Shown: piece after piece, positions 16,150 to 27,000 of the stretch | Layout of the letters: each line of letters opens with the position of its first letter | Numbering within the stretch: position 1 is the first letter of the stretch | Assembly: GCF_004769525.1 (NCBI RefSeq) | Contig: NZ_RQFT01000012.1 | Location: 1 to 64,000 of the forward strand | DNA length: 64,000 bases | Reading direction: 5' to 3' | Source of the DNA: Leptospira bouyouniensis | Lineage (GTDB): Bacteria; Spirochaetota; Leptospiria; Leptospirales; Leptospiraceae | Translations under genes and position numbers: made by a program | The notes under the pieces: model-generated | What the model saw: the letters and a program-made list of their open reading frames with translations, nothing else | What the model was told of the DNA's origin: nothing | Databases searched by the model: none

Positions 16150-16962
16150 ATGTTGCCAAAGATATTAGATGAAAAAATTTTACCGATGATTAGCCAAGCA
16201 AGGATCACAAATGATCTTAAACATGTAAAAGAACAATTGCCCATTTGGATGGTGGACCGATTGTCAAAAAAAAGGAATATTACAGAAGATGAAAGTTCTG
16301 AAATGGTTGTTACCATCTTGGAAGTTTTTTCAAAAATGTGGATTTTGAGTTTAAAATACCAGCTCACACATGTTTTGGGGTTTTTTGTGACTTATGTTTT
16401 TAACCAATACCGAAATCGATTTCGTAAATCAGAGATTCCCGAATCCGGAGAGTTGTATTTACAATTATGGAATTATGAAGCGCCAGCCAATGAGGAAGAT
16501 CCAATTGAAGATTCAATAAATTCATTATGTATGAATTTAGAAAAACTCCCGAGTTTTACAGCATTAGTTCTTTCCCTTCAATTTGATCTTCCCATGAAAC
16601 AAAACCTCAAACAATTACTATTATGGAAACTAAAGGAAAACCAAATGGATCCGAATTTATTTTTTGAAGAGTGTGAAGGCAGACGAAGCGAACACCGACA
16701 AATGATCAACCGGTTAAGTTCGATGATCACTCGCTATACTAGAAAATTATATGAAACAACAGATCCAAATCGCAGAATTTGGTATGGGAAACAGAAAAAA
16801 ATATGGATGTTACGACGATCAAGAGCCCTTGGCCGAAGTTTTTTTTCCGAAAGGGAGATCGCAAAATGGCTAGGGATCACAAGAAAGGCAGTAAGGAATC
16901 ATTTGTCACAAGGAAAACATGAACTTAGGAAAGTCGGCAAAGATTTATTGCACTATGCATAA
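16150..16962 (+). CDS. Sigma-70-like HTH protein, atypical
   Basis: 270 residues, basic, no membrane segment. The C-terminal ~45 residues (FSEREIAKWLGITRKAVRNHL) form a sigma region 4 / LuxR-like helix-turn-helix. The N-terminal half has helices that could correspond to sigma region 2, but no standard promoter-recognition motif is evident. A STAS-domain protein follows 63 bp later, the gene type that controls sigma factors by partner switching. I therefore infer a sigma-like regulator; a sigma-unrelated DNA-binding protein is possible. The ATG at 16150 is preferred to a TTG at 16144. Confidence 0.6.
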   Translation: MLPKILDEKILPMISQARITNDLKHVKEQLPIWMVDRLSKKRNITEDESSEMVVTILEVFSKMWILSLKYQLTHVLGFFVTYVFNQYRNRFRKSEIPESGELYLQLWNYEAPANEEDPIEDSINSLCMNLEKLPSFTALVLSLQFDLPMKQNLKQLLLWKLKENQMDPNLFFEECEGRRSEHRQMINRLSSMITRYTRKLYETTDPNRRIWYGKQKKIWMLRRSRALGRSFFSEREIAKWLGITRKAVRNHLSQGKHELRKVGKDLLHYA

Positions 16963-17025
16963 AAATTTGCTTTACATTCAGTAAATTCAACTGAATCTTA
17001 TGGCAACACCACCTTCCGAAGGGTT

Positions 17026-17367
17026 ATGAAAATCAAAGTTACTAGTAAAAACGACGTGCACATCATTAAAATTGAAGGTGCCATCAAAGCCGGAAATGAG
17101 TTCGAACTATCTGAAAAGATTGAACAGTACATCAAAAAAGGCCAAGTTCCAAAATTCATTATTGATTTGAAAAAGGTTCCTTTTATCAATTCAGCGGGTC
17201 TTGGAACCTTTTTGAACATCTATAAACATATAGATGGACTGAATGGTCGTCTTGTATTTGCGAACTTAAATTCCGATATCGAAAACCTTATGGAAATTAC
17301 CAAACTTTCCAGTGTGTTTGAGATATACAAAACTCTGGAAGAGGCTGAAGACTCCTTCGAATACTAA
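17026..17367 (+). CDS. STAS-domain protein (anti-sigma factor antagonist type)
   Basis: A 113-residue single STAS domain. The segment IDLKKVPFINSAGLGTFLNI holds the phosphorylatable Ser56, as in SpoIIAA/RsbV. In partner switching, the unphosphorylated form captures an anti-sigma kinase and is reset by a SpoIIE-type phosphatase; one such phosphatase lies at 46726 in this window. No RsbW-like kinase is adjacent. It has a good AAGGG site just before the ATG and sits between the sigma-like gene and the AsmA-like gene (21 bp), so it may be in one transcript with either. Confidence 0.88.
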   Translation: MKIKVTSKNDVHIIKIEGAIKAGNEFELSEKIEQYIKKGQVPKFIIDLKKVPFINSAGLGTFLNIYKHIDGLNGRLVFANLNSDIENLMEITKLSSVFEIYKTLEEAEDSFEY

Positions 17368-17388
17368 ACAATAGAGGCGATTCTTGTC

Positions 17389-20300
17389 ATGAATCCAATC
17401 CTGAAGGCCAGTTTAGGAATCGCCAAAACCAAAACATTTCGAGGGCTTTTGGTCCTCTTCCTCATCTACAAACTTTTCTTTAACCAATTTACCGCAACGT
17501 GGTTGGTGCCGAACGTACTTTCGAAACTGACATTGATCAGAATGGAGGGAAAGTTTACCTGTTTTTCTCTTTTTTACGGAATCGAAGTACAAAACCTAAA
17601 TCTTTATCCCGGAGGACCATTTTCCGAGACACCATTCTTTCGAGCAAAAGAATTACGGATTCGATATAACCTTCCATTTTTATTCCTAGGTAAAATTCGA
17701 CTTTCTGATATTAGTTTGATCGATTCAAATCTTCGCATTGAAGAAAAAGCTGGAGAATGGAATGTAGCTCATCTATTTAAGGCTAAAAAAGAAACCAAAG
17801 ACGAAACACAATTAGAAGAATCAAAAGAACCTCTTACAGAAATACCGACATACATTCCATTACAATTAAGTGCTTATTTAAATGTAAAAGGATTATCCAT
17901 TCAATACATTCGAGAAACCGGAAATATACATTATGCATCGGTTCAAAATTTTGATTTCCAAACGAAACTCGTTACCAATCGTTTTACTTCAATTCCTTTG
18001 AATATGGAAGCCTTATCTCAGTTAGATGAAGTATTGGTTCATTTAAATGCAGAAAGACCATTGTCCCTTGAGTTAAACTCAAATCAATTGAAATGGAAAG
18101 AAACTTTGCCGATGACATTACGATTGGAATGGGATCGAACTGAATCGCCAGAACTATTTTTATTTGCAACTGACATTGGAAAAGATGATCTCAATTTAGA
18201 AGTGCGAGGGAAACCTGTTCAAACTGGGCTCAGGTTATTGTCCGATATACATTTTGATCCAAAAGCAGATATTTTAAAGCTTCAAGAATTTGATTTAAGA
18301 GTGATTGGGCAAACTTGGATTAAATTAAATGGTACAATTTCAAAACTATCGAGTGCAACTCCAGATGTGGATATTGATATTGTTTCTTCCGATATTGATT
18401 TGAACTCATTTCAAACATCCATTACTCAATTACAAGGAATTCTTCCTGAAATGAAAGTTTCAGGAACACTTTCTTTAAAAGGAACGGGGATTCATGGCAA
18501 TTGGAATCAATCCAATGCTAACTTAAAATTAAATGCAGATAAAGTATTTTTCCAACTTGGAAAATCCAAACCACACCGAGTAAATTCAACAAATTTAGAT
18601 TTGTCTGCTCAATTTGATTTTGGATCTAAAAATGAACCAACCGCCAAGATACCGTTTCCAAATCTAAAAAAAGTAAAAATTTTACCATCTCAAATAAATT
18701 ATAACCAAGCGGCAGTTTCTTTATCCGGTGACTATTCTCAATCCGCTGGTCTTAATTTTTTAATCACACTTGATAAACTGCAGTTAGGTGAGCATGTAAA
18801 AGGAGTTGCCGGGAAATTAAAGATGGATTTGCAAACTAATGGAGAATCGTTTGCAACCATCAATGTTTTATCAAATCTGAATATTGATGGTTTTAGATAC
18901 CAGATTGATAGGTCACGTTCACCTGCCTCACATTTGCATTTGGATTTAAATACTAGTTTGCGATTTGACAGACCATTTGGCTTAAAAGAGATTCAAATCG
19001 CCAATTTGAACTTAGAACAAAAAACTTTAACAGGGAACAAGGCAGTTGAGCTATCGTTAAAAGGAAATGTCCAACCTAACCAAACTTTGGTAGCCCAAGT
19101 TTCACCACTCAATTTAAAATTAACTACTCCGAATTTATTAATAGTTTTGCCACTGGTATTAAAGGAAAAAATTTCTCCTATTCAGAATTTGCTAGGTACG
19201 CAGCCAAAAATAAAACTAAATGCGCGTTATGTGCAAGATGTCAGTTCTAAACAGATTGTAGCAAATTTAAATGCAGATTTACCTGGTTTGGAAATGCATG
19301 ATTTAAACCTAACAACGGACTTAATCATATCTGGATCAAATACCAGCCAGATTCTGATTAAAGATTTTAAATTAAATGCATTTGGTGGAGTTTTAAAGTC
19401 ATCATTAAGTGGAAAGTTAAACAAATTAGATAAACAAAAACCTCCGTTAGGACCATACTTTGGAAACTTAGATCTAAGTTTATCAGTTGCCTCAAATGAA
19501 AAACGATATTTAGCAAAAGGAGTTTCTGTTCACGGTGATCTTGGTTTAAATCTAAAAATCAATGATTACGATATTAACGGCGAATTCCATTCAAAAATGC
19601 CTGCATTATCGTATAACAATCAAAAGTGTCCAGGTGAAAGTTGTAAGGCTTATCTAATTGAAGAAATCAATGCCAAAATTCCTATCCAACACAATCTTGC
19701 CTACCAACCTGATGAAAGTTTGATAATAGGTGATAAGTCGATTTTCATTAAAAATTATGGTAGAATGAACTCTCCAAATGTAACCATTGGAAAAGTGATT
19801 GGATCTCATCCAAATATTCCAAATTTACCATTTGAATATGTAAAAAAACAAAAAGATATTCCTGGTTTTAGTGCATTCATTGAATACAAAGAAAATTTCG
19901 CAAATATCGAATCACTAAAATCCTATTCTATGGATGGGATTATAATGGGGAAAAATTTAGTTTTTAATTTGGGAAATTTGGATCCTAAAACAATGGAGTT
20001 TCGAGGAAATTTATTGATAAGAGACATTGATTTAAAACAATTGATGGCTCCAAAAGTCCGAGACAAAATTGATGATGGTAAATTAAAGGCAGATCTCAAT
20101 ATCAAAGTTAGAGACTTAAGTGAACCTATTGCAAATTTAGATTTATTTTTCTCCATTTTTCAGATTGGTAGAGACTTTGGTAAAAGTGCTCTCAATGTCA
20201 TTTCGGCACAAAACTTTTTAATCGATCGAATCACAGATAGTTATCCAATTAATAAAATCGACATATCTTTGTCTCGCGGACTAGTTTATGCTGATGTCTA

Positions 20301-20424
20301 TTTTGATCGTTCTCTTTTGTCATTGATCATGAATTTAGAAGATGGTAAAATTTCCCAACAAAGGATGCCTCTTGCCAACTTTCTAAAACGGGCGCAAAAC
20401 GAAATACAAACATACCAAGAGTGA
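17389..20424 (+). CDS. AsmA-like / YdbH-like envelope protein
   Basis: 1011 residues. One N-terminal membrane anchor (about 18-37) is followed by a very long run of amphipathic beta strands with repeated LxLxxxG and NLDLxxxN patterns, the look of the AsmA/TamB/YhdP/YdbH superfamily. These proteins form long lipid-conducting bridges across the periplasm. The segment FRAKELRIRYNLPFLF and LSDISLIDSNLRIEE is typical of the AsmA N-terminal repeat. The gene directly precedes a lipoprotein with a YdbL (DUF1318) domain, the same neighbour YdbH has in E. coli, which supports a YdbH-type role. Two cysteines in KCPGESCKAYL (about 745) could form a disulfide. Confidence 0.75.
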   Translation: MNPILKASLGIAKTKTFRGLLVLFLIYKLFFNQFTATWLVPNVLSKLTLIRMEGKFTCFSLFYGIEVQNLNLYPGGPFSETPFFRAKELRIRYNLPFLFLGKIRLSDISLIDSNLRIEEKAGEWNVAHLFKAKKETKDETQLEESKEPLTEIPTYIPLQLSAYLNVKGLSIQYIRETGNIHYASVQNFDFQTKLVTNRFTSIPLNMEALSQLDEVLVHLNAERPLSLELNSNQLKWKETLPMTLRLEWDRTESPELFLFATDIGKDDLNLEVRGKPVQTGLRLLSDIHFDPKADILKLQEFDLRVIGQTWIKLNGTISKLSSATPDVDIDIVSSDIDLNSFQTSITQLQGILPEMKVSGTLSLKGTGIHGNWNQSNANLKLNADKVFFQLGKSKPHRVNSTNLDLSAQFDFGSKNEPTAKIPFPNLKKVKILPSQINYNQAAVSLSGDYSQSAGLNFLITLDKLQLGEHVKGVAGKLKMDLQTNGESFATINVLSNLNIDGFRYQIDRSRSPASHLHLDLNTSLRFDRPFGLKEIQIANLNLEQKTLTGNKAVELSLKGNVQPNQTLVAQVSPLNLKLTTPNLLIVLPLVLKEKISPIQNLLGTQPKIKLNARYVQDVSSKQIVANLNADLPGLEMHDLNLTTDLIISGSNTSQILIKDFKLNAFGGVLKSSLSGKLNKLDKQKPPLGPYFGNLDLSLSVASNEKRYLAKGVSVHGDLGLNLKINDYDINGEFHSKMPALSYNNQKCPGESCKAYLIEEINAKIPIQHNLAYQPDESLIIGDKSIFIKNYGRMNSPNVTIGKVIGSHPNIPNLPFEYVKKQKDIPGFSAFIEYKENFANIESLKSYSMDGIIMGKNLVFNLGNLDPKTMEFRGNLLIRDIDLKQLMAPKVRDKIDDGKLKADLNIKVRDLSEPIANLDLFFSIFQIGRDFGKSALNVISAQNFLIDRITDSYPINKIDISLSRGLVYADVYFDRSLLSLIMNLEDGKISQQRMPLANFLKRAQNEIQTYQE

Positions 20425-20431
20425 GGTATTT

Positions 20432-21007
20432 ATGAAGCAGATTATATTATTTTTTTTACTTATTGGCTGTAGTTTCAAAGTACCTCCGATCACAATTACA
20501 AATGCACAAACTGCCGCAGAAAAACAGATGGTGGGTGAAGACCGTGAGTTAGAAAGAGAGGGATGGATGATTGGTTCTATCCAATCTTCAACCAATGGAC
20601 AAAATAATCAGGAGAAATTAGCAAAAGAAGAATCTGATCCTGAAATAAGAGCACACCGAATTCGATTAAACTACCTGTCGTCAGAAATTAAAAAATATAA
20701 ATCACATGGGATTTTAGGAGAAACTCCTCAAGGGTATGTTAAATTAAATCCACTTGCTTCTTCCCTACCAACATACATTCACTACGAACTGCCTGCCAAA
20801 AAAAAACGAGTAGAAGATGTGGTCTTGTTTTTAAATGAATCCAGAAAGTTTATTATGGAAAAAGAACTCAGCACGCATAAGAAAAAAGGGAAAAAAGAAG
20901 ATGAATTGCTTAAAATCAAACAAAACCTAATTGATGAATATTATAAATCAATATCAATTGGTGAGTATTTTGAAACTGAAACTGGTCGATGGGAAAAATA
21001 CCAATGA
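20432..21007 (+). CDS. DUF1318 (YdbL-like) lipoprotein, possible YnbE-YdbL fusion
   Basis: 191 residues. Signal peptide MKQIILFFLLIGCS has its lipidation Cys at 13. The C-terminal part carries the YdbL hallmarks GETPQGYVKLNP (96-107) and IGEYFETETGRWEK (176-189); compare GETLSGY and GEYVQGINGKW, which I recall from E. coli YdbL. The N-terminal part (PPITITNAQTAAEKQMVGEDRE) recalls the PITI stretch of the small lipoprotein YnbE. E. coli has ydbH-ynbE-ydbL as three genes; here one lipidated protein may combine the last two. It has GAGG before the ATG, starts 7 bp after the AsmA-like gene, and overlaps the next gene by ATGA. Confidence 0.8.
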   Translation: MKQIILFFLLIGCSFKVPPITITNAQTAAEKQMVGEDRELEREGWMIGSIQSSTNGQNNQEKLAKEESDPEIRAHRIRLNYLSSEIKKYKSHGILGETPQGYVKLNPLASSLPTYIHYELPAKKKRVEDVVLFLNESRKFIMEKELSTHKKKGKKEDELLKIKQNLIDEYYKSISIGEYFETETGRWEKYQ

Positions 21008-24000
21008 AGTTGATTCATCAGGTAATCCCCTATCCTTATATCATATTTTTTGTTTTCACATTCAATTGTGCTTTGTTTCAAAGTAAAGTTAAGTACACGA
21101 ATGTAAATTTTGATTACTCTGCTATTTCTAAAAATTATTTTTCTCCCACTCAATCAAAACCTTTCCCTTTAACAGTCCAAAGAGGGAACAACTTATATAG
21201 TTCCACCACAAAAGATGGAAGATATCTTTTTTACGCAACAGATCAAAAAGGGAATTTTGATATTTGGTTTCGAGATTTACAAAGTTCCTTAGTTGTCCCC
21301 ATTACGGATAATTCATTTTCAGAAACAAAACCTGCCATTTCACCCGATGGAAAATATTTAGTTTTTGTTTCTGAAGAGTTTGATTCAGAAGGTGATTTGA
21401 TATTATTATCAATAGATACAGATGAATGGATAGAGGAATATTTAAAAGGGAATCGCTTTATCAATGATCACTTTATTAATTTAACCAACAAACCTAACAA
21501 AAAAGGGGAATACCAAAAGGGAATTACAGATACTGATCCAATTTGGTCTCCAGATGGCAAAACAATCTATTTTATTTCAGATCGATTTTCACCTGGTTTA
21601 CCGAATCTCTGTTCCGTTTCCTTTGAAAAACCGAGTGAAATCAAACAAATTACTACGTTAGGTGCCACTTCTCCGTTTTTGTCGTCCGATGGACAAATTA
21701 TTTACTTTATTTCTTATTTTGAAGATAACAAAGGTGAAGTGTACCAGATCCAACTGTCCACTGGAGATTTAAAAAGAATTACGTTTGACCAGTATCTTGA
21801 TTTTACTCCAACAATTGATAGCCGATCAAAAAATTTGTATTATGCTTCCATTAGAAAAGATACAAACGGGAACGGTCGATTGGATGAACGAGATCATAGT
21901 TTACTGATAAAGAAAAACCTGAGTTCAGGGGAAGAAAGAATTTTATCTTCTGGAGAAACTTCCAATTTCGATGTTAGATATTCGAATTTTAATGGAGGAT
22001 CAATTTTATTCTCCGCATCCTATTATAATGCCATCAATATATATTTCATTCCAGAAAACGGATCGATTCCTAAACAATCAAATATAAAAGAACAATTTCA
22101 ATATTCAAAAAGTTTATCCCCAGGCCAAAGTATTGAGTCTTATTTTTTGGCTTTGGATTCAGTAGAATTATTTTATTCAGAAGACCCATTGTATCCAATT
22201 TATGAAGCGCAAGTTTCCTTATTAAAATATTCAACCTACAAACGATTTGGAAAAAATGATGAAGCGAATAGTTTTTTAAAGGCATACCGAAAGAAAGCGG
22301 AATTGGAAAAAAATAATTTTGCTCTCGTGTTGATAAAGTGGAACGAAGCAAAACAGAATTCTACTTCATTTAATTTAATGAATGAAATTCGCCAAATTCC
22401 TGATCCTAAGTTTACAACGGATGGAGAGGCATTACTTTACCATCTTTATGCTGATCATTTAGAAAAGGAAAAACAGAATACCTTATCAAAGGAATTTCTA
22501 TATAGAATTTATCAAGATCATCCATATTATCATCAAATTGATGAAATCAAGCGTCGATTAGGTGGATTTGATTTTAATCCAAATTCTTATCAGTTATCTG
22601 CCCTTTATGAAGATATGATCAAATCGTGGGAAAATGAAAAAAGAATTTATCTAGGTGATCCAAATCATGAGTTTTCAAATGATCGCAAAAGGGATTTACG
22701 TTATCTATTAGAAGATGTGATTTCAAAAATAACCGAATCAAAAAATAGTGAGATGATCCTTGGATTTGTCAATTCTGCTTTAGAATCTCCAAAAAATCAG
22801 ACAAATAAAGTTTTCCATCAAACCCTTTTATTTATAAAAGCAAAAGCACTATCAGACTTAAGGCGATATAATGAATCAAATATAGTATTGGATTCGGTAA
22901 TTCCTATACCAATCCAAATTGATTTGGAGCCACCAGGCAAACCATCAGTTTTTGAAACTAGAAGTTTTATGGCTGATTATAAAAATCCAATTTTATTGCG
23001 TGCAAATCTTCTGAAATATTCAAATCAAAAGGCTGCAGGTAATACATCAGATGCACTCAGGAATTTAAAAATATACTTAGAATTTTATGACCCACTGTTA
23101 GGGGTAGACCTTGGCGCAGATGATATCAAAAGTGCATTCTTTTATTTTGAAAACAAAGCCGTTGAATTTGAGAGGATTGGTGATTTACTCCAATCATCAT
23201 TCCATTACTTTTTTAATAATCAAAATATGTTCTTAGTTAAAACAAGGAATTTGTACTTAGATTCTTTATACAAAGAATATGCAATCTACTATCAGAGAAA
23301 AATGGTAGATACAATATTTAGTTATGGGAAAAAAATTCGAGAAGAAGAGGAGCGAGCACTTTTAAATCAAATAAATATCTTAAATAAAGATAACTTGAAT
23401 GTAATTGGAAATTTATCTAGTTTAACATCACTTGTCACCGATCGAGAATTGGTACGAAACATTGTCAATATTAAGGATTTTGAGAAGATAGAAGTTTTGT
23501 CTGGTAAAGCACTCAATTGGACTGAATTGTACTACAAACAAGCAGTTCCAAGGGCTAGACCATATTTGGATTTGGCAACTCTGTATGGGTATTCTTATTA
23601 TCTAATTAATAAATATGTTACCTATGAATCTTATTATTATTCCACAGGAACAATGACGGATGTACGTAAGGCAGAAATCTTAGAAAATTTCAAACGTGCA
23701 GAACTGGAATTACGATGGATTATATTTGCAGATCCAACTCATTATGATGCTTACCAATTGCTTGGATGGTTATATCAATATGTTGATTTGATGAAACTTC
23801 AAAAAGATTCAAACTCGGGTGATGTCGATTATGATATATATGAAAGTTTGTATAAAAAATATTTTCCAGATAAAAATTTAGAAGCAAATATCGAATTGTA
23901 CAATCAGATATTGGTGTTTTTAGGTGAAGATTATTCCAATAAAAAAGTTATTTCAGATTTAAATTTAAACTTAGGGAACAATTATTTTTTACTAAATAAT

Positions 24001-27000
24001 TATCCGAAAGCGAATGAAAGTTATCGAAAGGTTGAAGATAGTTCTACGTCTTTATCGATTAAAAACCAATTCGAAGGATACAAACAAGAAGCAATTTATC
24101 GATTTAATTATGGAAAATCCTTGATTTACCAAGGACAATACAAAAAAGCTTCAGAACAATTTTCTAAATCAATCGATATTTATTTTAAAAATGAATACTA
24201 TCAATATGTAAACCAATACGCACAAGAACCTAATTCGATTACGTTGTCTCAACTGAATTCAATTCGATCGAAATTAGCTTTGCTTTTTTCATTACGAGGA
24301 TTGTCTGAACTTGAAGTAGGACAATATGAAGAATCGATAGTATCTTTCCAAACAGCAATCGCTTATAACAAAGATGTAAAATTTATTAGTCCCATTAACT
24401 TATCAAATTATCTAGCAATTGCATTCCAGAAAAGTGGAAGATTCAGAGATTCATACCAAATGTTGCAATTAGCAGAGTCAGATTATAAAAATTCAAAAGA
24501 GTCACTTTATAGTCGTTGGAAAAAATGGAGTTTATGGAATTATATATTAGGAGATAGTGTAAGGGTAATTGGTGATGGGCGATTCCCTGGAGAGTTCCCA
24601 GACGATTTTAAATATTTATTAACCCTAGGTGTTAGAATTGAAAATCATATTGAACAGGAAGAATATGTTTCTGCCTTGAATGAAATTCAAGTGAGAAATC
24701 AATTCATCACCTCAAAAGGATTGGATGGAACAATCATTGGTAAAAATATTTTAGCAAAATCTAGGCAAGTTGAGGCTCAGATATACCAACGGAGTCATTT
24801 GCCGATTGATGCAAATCAACGATACCGTGATCTTGTCGATACATTGATTAAAAATGCATCCAATAAAGATGTAGAAAAACTTTTTCATAATTATAGTCAT
24901 TCAGTTTTTGTCATACAGGAATCTCTCGATACCAACGAAGAATCGAAAAAATTAGTTCTAAAAGAGTTTTTCGATGATTTACGATCATGGAAAAATAGAG
25001 AAAACAAGGGTTGTAAACAAGATTTGGATGTTTGTGAAACTAACTTCCGAATTTCCAATCCCAAATATGATTTATATTATGGGACTGGTTTGTATTATCA
25101 TGCAATTCAACTTTCGAATGAACAAAAAGAATTTCAGTCAATCCTTTCCGAAGCAGTTCAGATATTAGAAAATCCGGGGCTTGTGGATCCAAAGTTAATT
25201 GGATTAAGTAGTGATCCAATCTCTCGGCAAACTAGAGTTAGAGTTTTGTTGAATTTATATTCCATTTATATGATGCTAGGTGATCAAATCATGGCAGAAA
25301 AAAAATGGAAAGAAACAACCGAGCTTGCTTACGAGTTTCGTTTGGATGAAGAAAAGTTTTGGTCTAATGTTCTGCGATCAAAGTGGGAGACAGGAAAATC
25401 ACAAAACGTTGGTAAGGTTGATCCTTATTTAAAAGATGCATTTCAAACATACCAATCAAATATATCAGTTCGATTATTTTCGCCAAAATTCAGATTAGAG
25501 AATTTTGTTGAATTATACTCGGAAGTTAATTTGCAAAGATCGGACATTCAATCGGTAGTAAATATTTGGGAAAATTATCGAAGTTTGGAACTTTTTAGAG
25601 ATCTTATATCTGCACAGTTTGAATTTGAAGATTCCAAACTGAATTTGTACTACCAAGATCTATTGAAATGGTTCAAGTCTTATAAAAAAATAACAAACCA
25701 AATTGTTGATAAAACAATCAAACGAGAAGGAATAAAACCTTTAATTAAACAAGAGTTTGATGAAGCAGAGAGATTGCTTGCTTTGATCAATAAACTAAAA
25801 ATAGTATCTCCAGATCGAAAGTTTTTCTTTGAGCCGTCGCGCCAATTGAATAACGAATTTTTCCCCGAATGGAATGGATACTTACAACATGGAGATTCTA
25901 TCCATAGTTTTTATTTCAATGAAGGTAAATTAATTCATACACAGTGTAAAAAAAGTGAAGAATTAGTTCGATGTATACCAAATTTAATCCAGTCCAAATC
26001 ACTGATCCAAATTTTAGGAAAAAGAAATGAAGGAGAGACTCTGAAACAATATCTCTCCCTTTCCAAACAAAAAGAAAAATACCCATCAATTATATTCGAT
26101 CGGAATCATAACCAGTTATTTGATGAAAGGAATGAAAGGCGATTTAAATGGGTAACTGTCTATGGCAAAGGAAACGATAAATTTAAAGATTCGCATATAC
26201 GAAGTTCGGTGAATGGAAACTTAGGAATCTTGTTATCCGACACTGATTATTTGATTTCTAAACAACCTCTAGACCAACAGACGAGTTTGTTTGGAGATGA
26301 ATTATCTCAAATTTTACCATTTCGTGAAATGTTCCAAGGTAGCGGTTCCGAAATTTCAATTGTTGGATTAAATATTCAAAATTTTAAAACACATAAACAA
26401 TGGGAGAAGCTTGCTCTCCTTTACGAGATATTAAGAACCAAACGAATCCAAAATATTGTTTCTATCAATGAAGAAAATAATAATCAATATTCACCTGCTA
26501 AATTGGAAGATTTTGTAAAAAGTAGAAGTGACTTTTTTATTGGAAATTGGAAGCCTTATTCAATTTCGTCATCGAATCTGGTAGACAGCGCAAAGTCATT
26601 TATAGATTTAGGATTTCAAAATGAAAAAACGAAGGAAATCAATGGTGCCTATGAGAATTATTATACCGCTTCAACATTATTAGATGAATCTAATGAACTA
26701 TTACCTTCTTTAGAATTGAAATTAGCGAGGCTTAGGGCAGAAATATTTCCAAACGTTTCGAGAAGGTCAATATTTCGGCCCCTTTGGAAAAAATACGAAA
26801 ACTCTCCTTTTCAAAACCAAATACGTTATGAATTTTTAGTTTCCTGTTTGTCTTCTAAGGACAAAGAAGATTGTAGTTACAAATCATCCGATTTTATTGG
26901 TGCGGATCGAGATACATTCCTGGGAGCATTGGAATTTTACTCACAACTTAGAAGTGGAAAATTTAAGGATTTTAGAGCAAAAGACGATTTGCGTTTTAAA

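Noticed and set aside
16976..16996. ATTCAGT/ACTGAAT hairpin before the STAS gene as a riboswitch
   Set aside because: The 7-bp stem is too small and has no aptamer-like structure.
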